Shown here: positions 15,176 through 23,818 of the stretch, piece by piece
How positions within the stretch are numbered: position 1 is the first letter of the stretch
How the letters are laid out: every line of letters begins with the position of its first letter
Assembly (NCBI RefSeq): GCF_001420915.1
Contig: NZ_CP013021.1
Span: forward strand, 3,940,501 to 4,004,500
DNA from: Agarivorans gilvus
Lineage (GTDB): Bacteria; Pseudomonadota; Gammaproteobacteria; Enterobacterales; Celerinatantimonadaceae
Reading direction: 5' to 3'
Length of the DNA: 64,000 nucleotides
Notes under the pieces: generated by a model
The model's database searches: none
Told to the model about the DNA's origin: nothing
What the model saw: the letters and a program-made list of their open reading frames with translations, nothing else
Made by a program: the position numbers and the translations under genes

Positions 15176-16588
15176 ATGAAATTGGCCAACCAAGTTAGAC
15201 AAGCTATTTTGCGCAGCAATGCGGCGATGCTGTCGTCAAGTCTGCGTTTAAATGCTCGCAACAATAGCGGCAATTCGGAGGATCACCTAAACACGTTTTC
15301 GCCAGGAGCCAAGGCTACGTTGCCGGTAGCCTTCGCTAAACAAGGTTTTAGTGCGGAATTCTCTGAGCAGGCCCATCACTGGTTTAGCCCCGAGCACTTT
15401 CGCTTAGGCGGCGACCATGCTTTGTATTATCACTTACGTTTACACGAATTTTTGCCAACCGCCTTGTGTAGCTCGGTGCAGCCTCATCGTCCGTTGGATA
15501 TAGATATTCAGCATCACTTAGGTCAGTTACTACTGGCCGATGAGCCAGCTGGGCTTAACTTGGAAAATTACATCATTCGTCCAGAGCAGCGTGTGCAAGG
15601 CTTGATGATGGTGCATCAGGGTAAAGTGGTTTACCAAGCTTATCCTGGTATGCAAGAGCATGATTTGCACGTTTGGTTTTCTATGTCACAAACCTTAGTG
15701 ACGGTGGTGATTGGCCAACTGATCCTTGAAGGTAAGATAGAGCTAGACGCTACGATCAGTTATTACCTGCCTAGACTAATGGGCAGCAATTGGGATCGGG
15801 TATCGCTGCGTCACGCGCTGAACATGAGTACAGGTTTAGACGTTGAAGACGGTTGTTATGCACACCAAGACTTGAGCGATTACGTGACTCAGTTCCATCG
15901 CAGCAAGTTTGCCCAAGCTAGCAGTAAGGCGATGTGTCTGTCTCAGTTTATCGAATTGATCGCCGAGGCCGAACCTTTGCCAAATGAAAACGTTGGCCAA
16001 ATTCATCGTTCTAGCTCCATTGTTAGCTGTCTATTAATGCATATTGCGGAAAAACTAGAACAGAAAACATGGGCAGATATTTTTTCCCAGCGAGTATGGG
16101 GCAAGTTGAACGCTGCGCGTTCCATGTATTTTGCGCTGCGACCTGAAAGCAATTTGGTAGCACAAGATTTAGCTCTTAGCACTTTAGAAGATGCGGCTAA
16201 GTTTGCCTTGCAGTTCACCCCAAGTTGGCAGGTTGCAGCGGCAGAGCAAATAGTTAACAGCGACTTATTGGCGCTGATCTACAGCCAAGCGAACGCTAAG
16301 CAGGCTTTTGCTTTAGGGCGTCCTGCTCAGTTTGCTAAACACATTTTTAACCAGCAGCCCATCACCAACGCCTTTCAATTTGATGGGGTTTTTGAAGATG
16401 GTGCCATGTATAAGCTCGGCCTAATGGGGCAGGGCATGTATATCGACCCAGCGCGAGATTTTGTGGGGGTGTATTTTTCGTCACGTGAAGAGGGGGCTTT
16501 GCTGCAACAAGACAGAATGCTGGGCTATTTTCGCGAAGCGGCCAAACAACTGGCCGGAAGCAAATTAGATATTAGCCCACTTGTTTAA
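15176..16588 (+). CDS. beta-lactamase-fold (serine hydrolase-like) protein with altered catalytic motifs
   Basis: 470-residue protein with a beta-lactamase/class C-type domain from about residue 130 onward (VQGLMMVHQGKVVYQAYPGM, HALNMSTGLDVEDG). The region that should carry the catalytic S-x-x-K reads WFSMSQTLV, so the lysine is glutamine (S169-Q172). The later Y-x-N site reads IHRSSSIVS, with His in place of Tyr. Both changes suggest a non-hydrolytic or altered enzyme. The first 120 residues are an unassigned extension, and no export signal is seen. It leads the operon with the DUF1656, HlyD and FUSC genes (gap 15 bases), so its role is probably tied to that exporter. The alignment was done by eye. 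Confidence 0.75.
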   Translation: MKLANQVRQAILRSNAAMLSSSLRLNARNNSGNSEDHLNTFSPGAKATLPVAFAKQGFSAEFSEQAHHWFSPEHFRLGGDHALYYHLRLHEFLPTALCSSVQPHRPLDIDIQHHLGQLLLADEPAGLNLENYIIRPEQRVQGLMMVHQGKVVYQAYPGMQEHDLHVWFSMSQTLVTVVIGQLILEGKIELDATISYYLPRLMGSNWDRVSLRHALNMSTGLDVEDGCYAHQDLSDYVTQFHRSKFAQASSKAMCLSQFIELIAEAEPLPNENVGQIHRSSSIVSCLLMHIAEKLEQKTWADIFSQRVWGKLNAARSMYFALRPESNLVAQDLALSTLEDAAKFALQFTPSWQVAAAEQIVNSDLLALIYSQANAKQAFALGRPAQFAKHIFNQQPITNAFQFDGVFEDGAMYKLGLMGQGMYIDPARDFVGVYFSSREEGALLQQDRMLGYFREAAKQLAGSKLDISPLV

Positions 16589-16603
16589 GCAGAGAGACTA
16601 ATC

Positions 16604-16819
16604 ATGTCGAGTTTTATTCCTAAAGAGTTGGCCTTGGGGGAAGTTTATTTGCCCCCTTTATTGATGGTGGTTTGCCTTGGTTACTTATTGGCTCGCTTTA
16701 GCATGCTGACTTTAGCCCGCCTCAACTTGCAGCGTTACATTGTATTGCCAGCCTTAGTTGAGCTGTGTTTCACCACCATATTTAGTGTATTGCTAAGTTT
16801 TTTTGTTATACCCAGTTAA
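16604..16819 (+). CDS. DUF1656 small membrane protein (AaeX-like)
   Basis: 71-residue protein with two membrane segments (about residues 13-32 and 45-68) and the family start IPKELALGEVYLPPLLM. AaeX-like DUF1656 proteins are always coded just before an HlyD adaptor and a FUSC permease, as here (15-base gap to the next gene). Their exact role is unknown; they are assumed to be accessory to the exporter. Confidence 0.85.
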   Translation: MSSFIPKELALGEVYLPPLLMVVCLGYLLARFSMLTLARLNLQRYIVLPALVELCFTTIFSVLLSFFVIPS

Positions 16820-16834
16820 TTGTAGGTTACTGAA

Positions 16835-17695
16835 ATGAAAGCCAAATTAGTTACTTTATTGATCGTTGCGGCAACCTTGGTTTTAGTAGCCGTTAAGTTT
16901 CAACATTATATTGAAAACCCTTGGACGCGCGACGGTTACGTGCGGGCGCATATTGTGGAGGTGACTTCACGAGTGACCGGTCCTTTGGTGGCGCTGCATG
17001 TCACCGACAATACGCGAGTGAAACAAGGTGACTTGTTATTTGAAATTGACCCTCGGGTGTATCAAGTGGCGCTGGATAAAGCCAAGGCTAACTTTGCTCA
17101 AGCACAAGCCGCTTTAGAGCGCAGCCAAAACGAGCAACATCGAGGCCGTGCTTTAGAGCAAAGAACGCCGGGGAGTTTATCTACCCTAAGCTTAAATAAC
17201 CTCGACAATGCCGTAGAGTCGGCTACTGCTAATGTTAAAGCCGCCCAAGCTGCGGTAAATGACGCCGAGCTTAATCTTGGTTTTACTAAAGTGTACGCCA
17301 GTACCGATGGTTACATTACTAATCTGCATTTGGCCTTAGGCGCCCAAGTGGTGGCTAACCAGCCGATTGTAGCGCTGATTGATGAAAATAGTTTTTGGAT
17401 TGAGGGCTTTTTTAAAGAGACCGACATCGAGCAAATCGCCATGGGCGATGACGCGCAAATTACCCTAATGAGCTACACTCACAGCCCATTTAGTGGCGTA
17501 GTGGAAAGCATTGGTTATGGTATTGCCCAGCAAGACGGTAGTACCGGCAGTTATATGTTACCTAACGTAAACCCTACCTTTCAGTGGGTTCGCTTGGCGC
17601 AACGTTTACCGGTAAAAATTAAAGTCAGTCAATTGCCTGATGATGTTCAATTACGCGTTGGCACTTCTGCTTCCATTATCATTAAAGGCGTTTAG
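16835..17695 (+). CDS. HlyD-family adaptor (AaeA-like)
   Basis: 286-residue membrane-fusion protein. One N-terminal membrane segment (about residues 5-22), then ENPWTRDGYVRAHIVEV, a signature of AaeA/EmrA-like adaptors. A lipoyl half (SRVTGPLVALHVTDNTRVKQGDLLFEIDPRVY), a short coiled coil (about 75-150), the second lipoyl half (TKVYASTDGYITNL) and a beta-barrel with FWIEGFFKETD follow. Frame intact. It sits between DUF1656 and the FUSC gene, so with them it should form an AaeAB-like exporter for aromatic carboxylic acids or similar compounds; the substrate is inferred from the family only. Confidence 0.88.
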   Translation: MKAKLVTLLIVAATLVLVAVKFQHYIENPWTRDGYVRAHIVEVTSRVTGPLVALHVTDNTRVKQGDLLFEIDPRVYQVALDKAKANFAQAQAALERSQNEQHRGRALEQRTPGSLSTLSLNNLDNAVESATANVKAAQAAVNDAELNLGFTKVYASTDGYITNLHLALGAQVVANQPIVALIDENSFWIEGFFKETDIEQIAMGDDAQITLMSYTHSPFSGVVESIGYGIAQQDGSTGSYMLPNVNPTFQWVRLAQRLPVKIKVSQLPDDVQLRVGTSASIIIKGV

Positions 17696-17715
17696 CGCTG
17701 CTGAGTAAAAATGCA

Positions 17716-19265
17716 ATGAGTACAGCAAATAAACAAGCCATTAAAGTCGCATTGTCCTTAACCTTGGCGATTGTTAGCGCGTTGGCCTTGGGTTGGGACA
17801 AGGTGTACTGGTCAGCCCTTACGGTAATCATAATGGCCAATAACGAAACCTATGGTCACTCTATTCGTAAAGGGCGTCATCGGGTGCTGGGGACATTTTT
17901 CGGCATTATTCTGGCCTTTGTTGCCTTGCAGTTGTTCTCGCAGGCGCATATTGCTTTTATTGCTTGTTATTTGTTGTTTGCCGCCACTATGTGTTATTTG
18001 GCCGACGACCAATATAACGGTTATCTGTTCCGCACCATCTTTACCGTGACTTCGATTATTTGTTTTTCTAGCGGCTTTAATGGTGATCTTTCGTTTAACT
18101 ATGCCATCTTACGGATTCAGGAAACCCTATTAGGTGTTTTCTGTTTTTCTGCGGTATTTACGTTTATTTGGCCGGTGCGTACCGAGCAGGTGTTTTTTAA
18201 CGGTTTAGCTAAGTTGCTGGCAGAGGCTAAGCAACAAGCTAAGTTGTTAGAGCAGCATTTAACTAAGTCATCTGATTTAGCTGGTGAGCCAGCAGAAGCG
18301 ATACAAGAGCTAGATTTAGCCGCGTTAGCTAGCTTGAAAGAGTTGTTGTCTTTACCCTTGAGTGATAGCTATTTGTTACGTTATCAACAGGCACACTGGC
18401 AGCACTTTATCGAGCGCTTAGAGCTTAGCTTATTACAGCTTAATCAAGCCATCACTATGGCCAATCGTGGACAAATTCCCAGCCAAGAAGTACCCGTTTT
18501 AGTGGTTGTTTTACAAAGGTTTATTGGCCGTTTAGAGCGTCTATTGTTGGCTGTTGACAAGCTAGATGTGAGTGTATTGGATAAGGTGGATGAGGCCTTA
18601 AGCTTAACTGATCAAGCAAGCAGTGATTTTGCTCAGCAATTGCTAGCGGCTGATAGCTATGCGGCAGAAGCATTGCAAAGAATACGCGAAGCTTATCGGC
18701 GACGCTGGCGTCACAATGGTGATATAGGCGAAAAAACTCAGCCTTGGTTAAAACGCTTGGCAAATGATGTTGAGCGAAGAATGCTGTTAGTATATAAAGT
18801 GGTGTTTTCGATCGGTGTTGGCTTTGCTTTGTGGATCTTCATTCCCTTGCCTGGCTCATTTATATTTCCCATGCTGTCGGCGTCATTTTCGTTTAATTTA
18901 GGGATTTATCCCAGTGAGGCGCTTAAACCGATCTTTTGGGATTTATCATATCGGCCACTTTGGTGCTAACACAGTTTGTCCTGTTATTGCCCACCCTGAG
19001 TGAAATATGGCAGTTGGCCGCTTTTTACTTCATTAATACCTTGGTGATTTGGCGTGGTTGCTCCGCGCCTGAGCTTAAGGCCTATCAGATGATTGGCACT
19101 CAGATGTTGCTATCGCTGACTATGGGGGCAATGAGTGCTACGCCACACTATGATATGAACTCGCCATTTACCATGGTGTTATTAATATTGATTAGTTTAA
19201 TGACGCTTCGTTTCTCGGTGATGTTTATCGAGCAATTGTTGCCGCTAAAGAGCCAGCAGGCTTAG
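17716..19265 (+). CDS. FUSC-family exporter (AaeB-like), split by a one-base frameshift
   Basis: Inner-membrane permease of the aromatic-acid exporter family. The first frame (17716-18969) carries the N-terminal membrane block, LSLTLAIVSALALGWDKVYWSALTV, HSIRKGRHRVLGTFFGI and a soluble coiled region (about residues 160-345). It then runs out of frame at LKPIFW. The second frame (to 19265) continues GFIISATLVLTQFVLLLP and the last helices. Adding one G to the GGG at 18938-18940 joins them as LKPIFWGFIISATLV, a continuous membrane segment. So the gene is probably a single one of about 516 codons. It is the last gene of the aaeXAB-like operon. Confidence 0.8.
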
Positions 19266-19346
19266 GGCGGCAGCCTGAGTTAACACAGGTGCTTTGCCAA
19301 ATTATTGGTTACACTAGCAATATTATTCAGCCACTTAAGATAGCGC

Positions 19347-20299
19347 ATGGAAGTTGAAGATATTTATCGCCGGGATTTAAACTTGCTGGTGGCTCTGCGT
19401 ATTTTGGTTGAAGAACGCAGTGTGAGTCGTGCTGCGGAGCGCTTAAACTTGAGCCAGTCGGCGATGAGCCGAGTGCTGGGGCGCTTACGTGACTTATTAG
19501 CCGACCCTCTGTTTACCCGCCAAGGGCAGCAGCTTATTCCCACCGAAAAAGCCTTAGCCATGAATAGGGCTTTAGGTGAGCCTCTTGAATCCCTTCGGCA
19601 GCTGCTGTCTCCCAGTGATTTTGATCCTAAGTCCTGCGAGCAAACCTTTGCAATCGCCACCACCGATTACGCCATGCAAACCATCTTGCCTTTTGCCTTA
19701 CCGCGTATTTATCAGGAAGCGCCTAATGTCGCGTTTGAATTTTTGCCGCTGCAAAATGCGCATTTAAAGGAACAACTCACCTACGGCAGAGCCGATTTGG
19801 CCATTTGTCGCCCCGTTGAGGCGCTGGAAGCTCTGCAGCAGCAAGTTTTGGGTAGGGTGGGGTATTGTGTCTGTTGTCTAAGCTGCATCCCTTGGCTAAC
19901 CAGCCACTGTGTTTAGATGATTATTTGCGGTTTCCTCACGCCATGATAGCGATTAGCGATGGGGTAAAGTCTTTGCTTGAACAGGCCTTAGCCGATAAAC
20001 CGAAACGGCGCATGGTATTAAGGGCTTATCACTTAGAGGCGGCTTTAGCGATTGTTGATAGCATGCCGCTGATTATTACGGTACCGGCAGATTTAGCTTA
20101 CTTGGTGTCTGAACGCTACGATTTGGTGGTAAAAGCTTTACCCTTCCAGTTTACTCCCTTTGATTATTCAATGATTTGGCATCCGCGTTGCGAGCATTCG
20201 CCAGCTCAACAATGGTTAAGAAGTATTGTTAAGGAAGAATGTGGCAAGTTAATCGCCAAGCGGGTGGAAGATATGGGGTTAGATAATGTAAGGCCCTGA
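19347..20299 (+). CDS. LysR-family regulator, split by a one-base frameshift
   Basis: The N-terminal part has the NodD/LeuO-like HTH (DLNLLVALRILVEERSVSRAAERLNLSQSAMSRVLGRLRDLLADPLFTRQG) and the start of the effector domain (FAIATTDYAMQTILPF). The frame is lost after LGRVG at GGGG 19859-19862; one more G restores VGVLCLLSKLHPLANQPLCLDDYL and the rest to 20299, giving about 318 codons. An alternative is a genuine slippage mutation. Not clearly paired with a neighbour: the genes on both sides belong to other units. Confidence 0.78.
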
Positions 20300-20312
20300 A
20301 CGGGCCTTGTTA
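20290..20312 (+). terminator. terminator overlapping the LysR stop
   Basis: AAGGCCC (20290-20296) and GGGCCTT (20302-20308) with a 5-base loop, then TGTTATCTT. The stop codon lies inside the loop. Confidence 0.6.
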
Positions 20313-20340
20313 TCTTATGCAACCAAAGAAGCAGGCTTAT

Positions 20341-20400
20341 TTATAGCTTGATGACGACTCGGCTGGTTGCCAGCTTGACCGTCGGTCAAGCTTTATAGAC
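20341..20400 (-). repeat. duplicated 3' end of an acuI-like gene (scar)
   Basis: TTATAGCTTGATGACGACTC plus GGC (20341-20363) is an exact 23-base copy of the end of the acuI gene (20437-20459), 96 bases away. In the minus reading it codes SRVVIKL and a stop, preceded by unrelated residues. It looks like the tail of a deleted second copy or a partial duplication. Just beyond it, AGCTTGACC/GGTCAAGCT (20372-20380 and 20384-20392) forms a perfect hairpin. Confidence 0.5.
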
Positions 20401-20436
20401 TTTGTGTTACAGGCTTATTTTACCCTTAAGGGAATA

Positions 20437-21417
20437 TTATAGCTTGATGACGACTCGGCCAGTTGTTTGACCGTTGGTAATATTCTCTGCATATTTAGGC
20501 GCTTGGCTTAAGCTGATTTCAGTACAGGCTTGTTCGAAATAGCTCGCAGGTAATAGCTTGGCTAGTTGCTCCCATGCGGCAATGCGTTTAGCGCTAGGGC
20601 AGTTAACCGAATCAATCCCTTGTAAGCGTACATTTCGTAAAATAAACGGCATAACAGTGGTGGGTAGATCAAAGCCTCCTACAAGGCCACAGGCGGCGAC
20701 TGCGCTGTTATAGTCCATTTGAGCAAGCACTTTGGCTAAGATTTTACTGCCAACGGTATCAATCGCACCGGCCCATAATTGTTTTTCTAAAGGGCGAGCG
20801 GCTTGTTCAAATTCACTACGATCGATGATTTGGCTTGCTCCTAGTTTTTCCAGTAAGGGACCATTTTGTTGGACACGACCGGTTACCGCCGCCACTGAGT
20901 AGCCCAGTTGTGCTAATAAGCTCACCGCCACCGAGCCAACACCGCCGCTTGCGCCAGTCACTAGAATTGTGCCGTGTTCGGGCTTAATTTCGGCATCAAT
21001 GAGGGCTTGTACACACAGCATGGCTGTAAAGCCTGCGGTGCCTACCATCATGGCTTTTTTGGCGCTTAAACCTTGGGGAAGGGGGACTAGCCAATCTGCC
21101 TTAAGTTTGGCTTTTTGTGCCATGCCGCCCCAATGGTTTTCGCCAACTCCCCAGCCCGTTAATACAACGGCGTCGCCGGGTTGATAACGGGCGTCATCTG
21201 AGGCCAGTACACTACCGGCTAAATCGATGCCCGGTACCATGGGAAAATGCCGAACGATTTTGCCTTTGCCAGTAATCGCCAAACCATCTTTATAGTTGAG
21301 TGATGAGTAATCCACCGCAACTAGCACCTCACCTTCAGGTAGTTGGGACTCATCAAGTTGTTCGATGCTAGCTAAGGTTTTTTTCTCTACTTGCTTAAGT
21401 ACTAAGGCTGCAAACAT
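20437..21417 (-). CDS. acuI: AcuI/YhdH-type acrylyl-CoA reductase
   Basis: 326-residue zinc-independent medium-chain dehydrogenase. It has an N-terminal GroES-like domain (VDYSSLNYKDGLAITGKGKIVRHFPMVPGIDLAG), a Rossmann domain with GASGGVGSVAVSLLAQLG (about residues 150-170), and the YhdH/AcuI C-terminus ending TGRVVIKL. The ATG at 21417 with GGAG upstream is chosen; an upstream open stretch to 21498 has no family match. YhdH/AcuI enzymes reduce acrylyl-CoA to propionyl-CoA with NADPH, detoxifying acrylate, which in marine bacteria can come from DMSP. No DMSP lyase gene is adjacent, so that link is only a possibility. Confidence 0.88.
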   Translation of the reverse strand: MFAALVLKQVEKKTLASIEQLDESQLPEGEVLVAVDYSSLNYKDGLAITGKGKIVRHFPMVPGIDLAGSVLASDDARYQPGDAVVLTGWGVGENHWGGMAQKAKLKADWLVPLPQGLSAKKAMMVGTAGFTAMLCVQALIDAEIKPEHGTILVTGASGGVGSVAVSLLAQLGYSVAAVTGRVQQNGPLLEKLGASQIIDRSEFEQAARPLEKQLWAGAIDTVGSKILAKVLAQMDYNSAVAACGLVGGFDLPTTVMPFILRNVRLQGIDSVNCPSAKRIAAWEQLAKLLPASYFEQACTEISLSQAPKYAENITNGQTTGRVVIKL

Positions 21418-21498
21418 TTGCTTCTCCAAAATTAGGCGCATGATAATTAAGCTCAGTTTAGCGTCGATATAGCTATGACAAAAATGAAACATAATCAT

Positions 21499-21921
21499 TT
21501 TTATTATGCATAATAGTCATAATTATTAGAGCTTCATCTTCTAGTGTGTGTGGGTGTGTAGCAGCTTTATTTCACGGGGATTTCTCGGCAGTTAATTTGA
21601 GGACGGGCTTGGCTGTTGCTTACTGTTGATTAACCAAGCCAAGGCCAAGTAAAACTTTTTTCTGCTCATTGTGTATTTTTTTTCAGCAACTGGATTTAAT
21701 GATTTTTTGCTTAAGTCTTTAGATTGGTTAAGGCATTCAAATTTACTATATTTGAATGCTTTAACCCTTCCTTTGCCGTAATCTGGCCTTGTATGACCAT
21801 TGCTTGCGGCTAAGAGATGTCGCTTAGCTCGCTCATTTGCATCGTTCTCTATGTTTATTTTATTTAAAAATCAGTTGATTAAACTTTTGTGCTCGGCTTT
21901 GTTCTAGTGCCGATGATTGGA
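21499..21921. other. non-coding gap, AT-rich
   Basis: About 530 bases separate acuI from the next gene. Apart from the promoter motif at 21922-21965 and an AT-rich stretch near 21500-21530 that may hold the acuI promoter, I see no gene, tRNA or strong hairpin. Confidence 0.4.
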
Positions 21922-21965
21922 TCCATCAAAGGCGATTAAATATATTTTAAAGCTTCTCTTACTAT
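21922..21965 (+). promoter_or_regulatory. shared promoter motif, copy A
   Basis: TCCATCAAAGGCGA (21922-21935), 26 bases, then a -10-like TACTAT (21960-21965, sharing the last TA of the spacer) followed by GC. The same layout with the same spacing recurs at 32068 and 38919. It lies about 65 bases before the outer-membrane gene at 22031. No -35 box is conserved, which suggests an activator bound at the 14-mer. Confidence 0.5.
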
Positions 21966-22030
21966 GCCTGCCATAACACAGCAGCACCTTGCTGGTATGA
22001 ATTTAAACTTCAGACAATAGTAGAGATATC

Positions 22031-23677
22031 ATGAAAAAGACGAGTATTTTTTCTGTAACAAAAACCGTGAAACAGTGTTTATACATCGCCTTATTGGCAA
22101 CGACTCCCGCTTTGGCTGATGCTGTTGCCGCGAATACTAGCGAGGTGACGGAAGTTACAGTTATAGATAGTAAACGCGATGTGTTTAAAGAATTAAATAT
22201 TCCTAAGCACCTACCAGCCTTGGCTTTAAGCGACCTTGGTCAATCATCTAATTTTATCGAGCATATGGATAAAACCTTTACCGTTGGCGATAAGGTGAAA
22301 CAGTCTAATTTGTTTTTGGTTACCAGCGAGGATACCAAGGGCAATATTAAGATGAAGATTAAGTACAATCCAAACCAATTAGATGGTCGTCGTAAAGTGC
22401 TTGAAGACTTAGAAAAGCTGGCTTTGACTGAGTACAAGTTACGCCAGCACGCTGCCATTTATAACCCTAAATCGGTTAAGTTGAGCCGTAATGATAAGGG
22501 GCAAGATGTGGTGAGCTTTAATTATTCAAAGTACGCACTACCACAAGATATTGCCTATTTCCGCTTTTTGCAGGTTGAGCTTATTGTCGAGCAGGCCCAG
22601 GTAAAGACCATGGTAATTAGCAATAACAAGTCGTTTAAACACCATTACGGTAAGGTACTTGAGTACCGCCAAGAGATTGAGTTTGATCAATTAGACAACG
22701 GTGAATACGTTATTCTATCTAAGCAAACCAACGCCACTGGTGAATGTAAAGGTAAACCCTGTGAGATGGACATTCGCGTAACTCCGGTGGCTTTTTACCA
22801 CGATGACTTAGGTGTGGTGGTTAAACAAGAGGCTTTATACGAGCAATTAAGTGACCCACGTATTGAAGAGAAAGAGGTAAAACTACATCGAGTATTTCCT
22901 ATTTTGGGTGACGCAGTAAAACGCAAAGGTATTGATACGCCGCTGCCTTACGGTATTTCTATGGCATACCGTAACCAAGATATGGATGTAGATTTTTCAA
23001 GCTTCAGTGTATTTGGTTTATCGCCTGAATTCATGGGTAAGTTCTTTGATGCTGAAGAGTCACATGCCCAGGTGAACGCTGAGAGCTTTAGTGTTCGTGG
23101 TGACGTATACATTCTTCCTTTTTGGAATGTTTATGGCCTGATCGGCAAGGTGGACGTAAATGCAGACATTGATGCGCGTTTTAGAGGCATTGACCAATGT
23201 CTTGGTGTGGTGATTGGTGACAAGTGTTTGGGCGATAAAATTGAAGTTCCGGAGTTTGACTTACACGTTCCTTTGCACCTTCGTTACGATGTGTATGGCG
23301 TTGGTACTACGCTATCGGTGGGTTACCGCAAGTTCTTCGCCTCGTTAACCGGTACTTATACCGTGACTAAGTTAGAGGGGAGTGATGGAGAAGGGGGCAG
23401 CCTAGTTACGGTTCAACCGATGTTGGGTTACCAAATGCCGGAATATCGTGCGCAGTTGTTTGTTGGCGCAGAGTACCAAGGGCTTGGCGACACCATGGAA
23501 GGCACGGTAGTGTTTGGTGACGTCGCAATGGACTACAACGTGGGCGTTAAAGTGGAACAGTGGGCTTATCTAATTGGTTTCAATAAACAATTTGGTAAAA
23601 ACTATAGCCTAACGGGGATCCTCAGTGCCGGTGAAGACCGCACCGCTGCCACCCTTAACTTTAGTTATCGCTTCTAA
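22031..23677 (+). CDS. outer-membrane beta-barrel protein of unknown family
   Basis: 548 residues with a Sec signal peptide (MKKTSIFSVTKTV..., cleavage near ALA-DAV at about residue 30). Residues about 45-280 form a soluble-looking periplasmic region with two cysteines in GECKGKPCEMD. The last 200 residues alternate in the manner of beta strands (LHLRYDVYGVGTTLSVGYRK, AYLIGFNKQF) and end in LNFSYRF, a classic BAM-recognised C-terminal Phe. No family recognised. It stands alone between a shared promoter motif and a hairpin terminator, and the same motif is found upstream of gadB, so it may respond to the same signal. Function unknown. Confidence 0.75.
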   Translation: MKKTSIFSVTKTVKQCLYIALLATTPALADAVAANTSEVTEVTVIDSKRDVFKELNIPKHLPALALSDLGQSSNFIEHMDKTFTVGDKVKQSNLFLVTSEDTKGNIKMKIKYNPNQLDGRRKVLEDLEKLALTEYKLRQHAAIYNPKSVKLSRNDKGQDVVSFNYSKYALPQDIAYFRFLQVELIVEQAQVKTMVISNNKSFKHHYGKVLEYRQEIEFDQLDNGEYVILSKQTNATGECKGKPCEMDIRVTPVAFYHDDLGVVVKQEALYEQLSDPRIEEKEVKLHRVFPILGDAVKRKGIDTPLPYGISMAYRNQDMDVDFSSFSVFGLSPEFMGKFFDAEESHAQVNAESFSVRGDVYILPFWNVYGLIGKVDVNADIDARFRGIDQCLGVVIGDKCLGDKIEVPEFDLHVPLHLRYDVYGVGTTLSVGYRKFFASLTGTYTVTKLEGSDGEGGSLVTVQPMLGYQMPEYRAQLFVGAEYQGLGDTMEGTVVFGDVAMDYNVGVKVEQWAYLIGFNKQFGKNYSLTGILSAGEDRTAATLNFSYRF

Positions 23678-23694
23678 GTACACCCTAACATTGA

Positions 23695-23727
23695 GCGTAC
23701 TGCAAACCTTAAAAGTGCAGTACGCGC
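23695..23727. terminator. hairpin after the outer-membrane gene
   Basis: GCGTACTGCA (23695-23704) pairs perfectly with TGCAGTACGC (23716-23725). The T tract is short (GCATTTCTG). Confidence 0.5.
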
Positions 23728-23818
23728 ATTTCTGATTGTTTCCTTTAGCTGTTTTATTACTCAAGCTGGTGTTAATGCTGCTCGGGTAAAGCTGCTTGGC
23801 TGATTTAGGTTTTTTATT

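Noticed and set aside
21922..21965. FNR box in the shared promoter motif
   Set aside because: The right half ATCAA is present, but the left half TTGAT is not conserved in any of the three copies.
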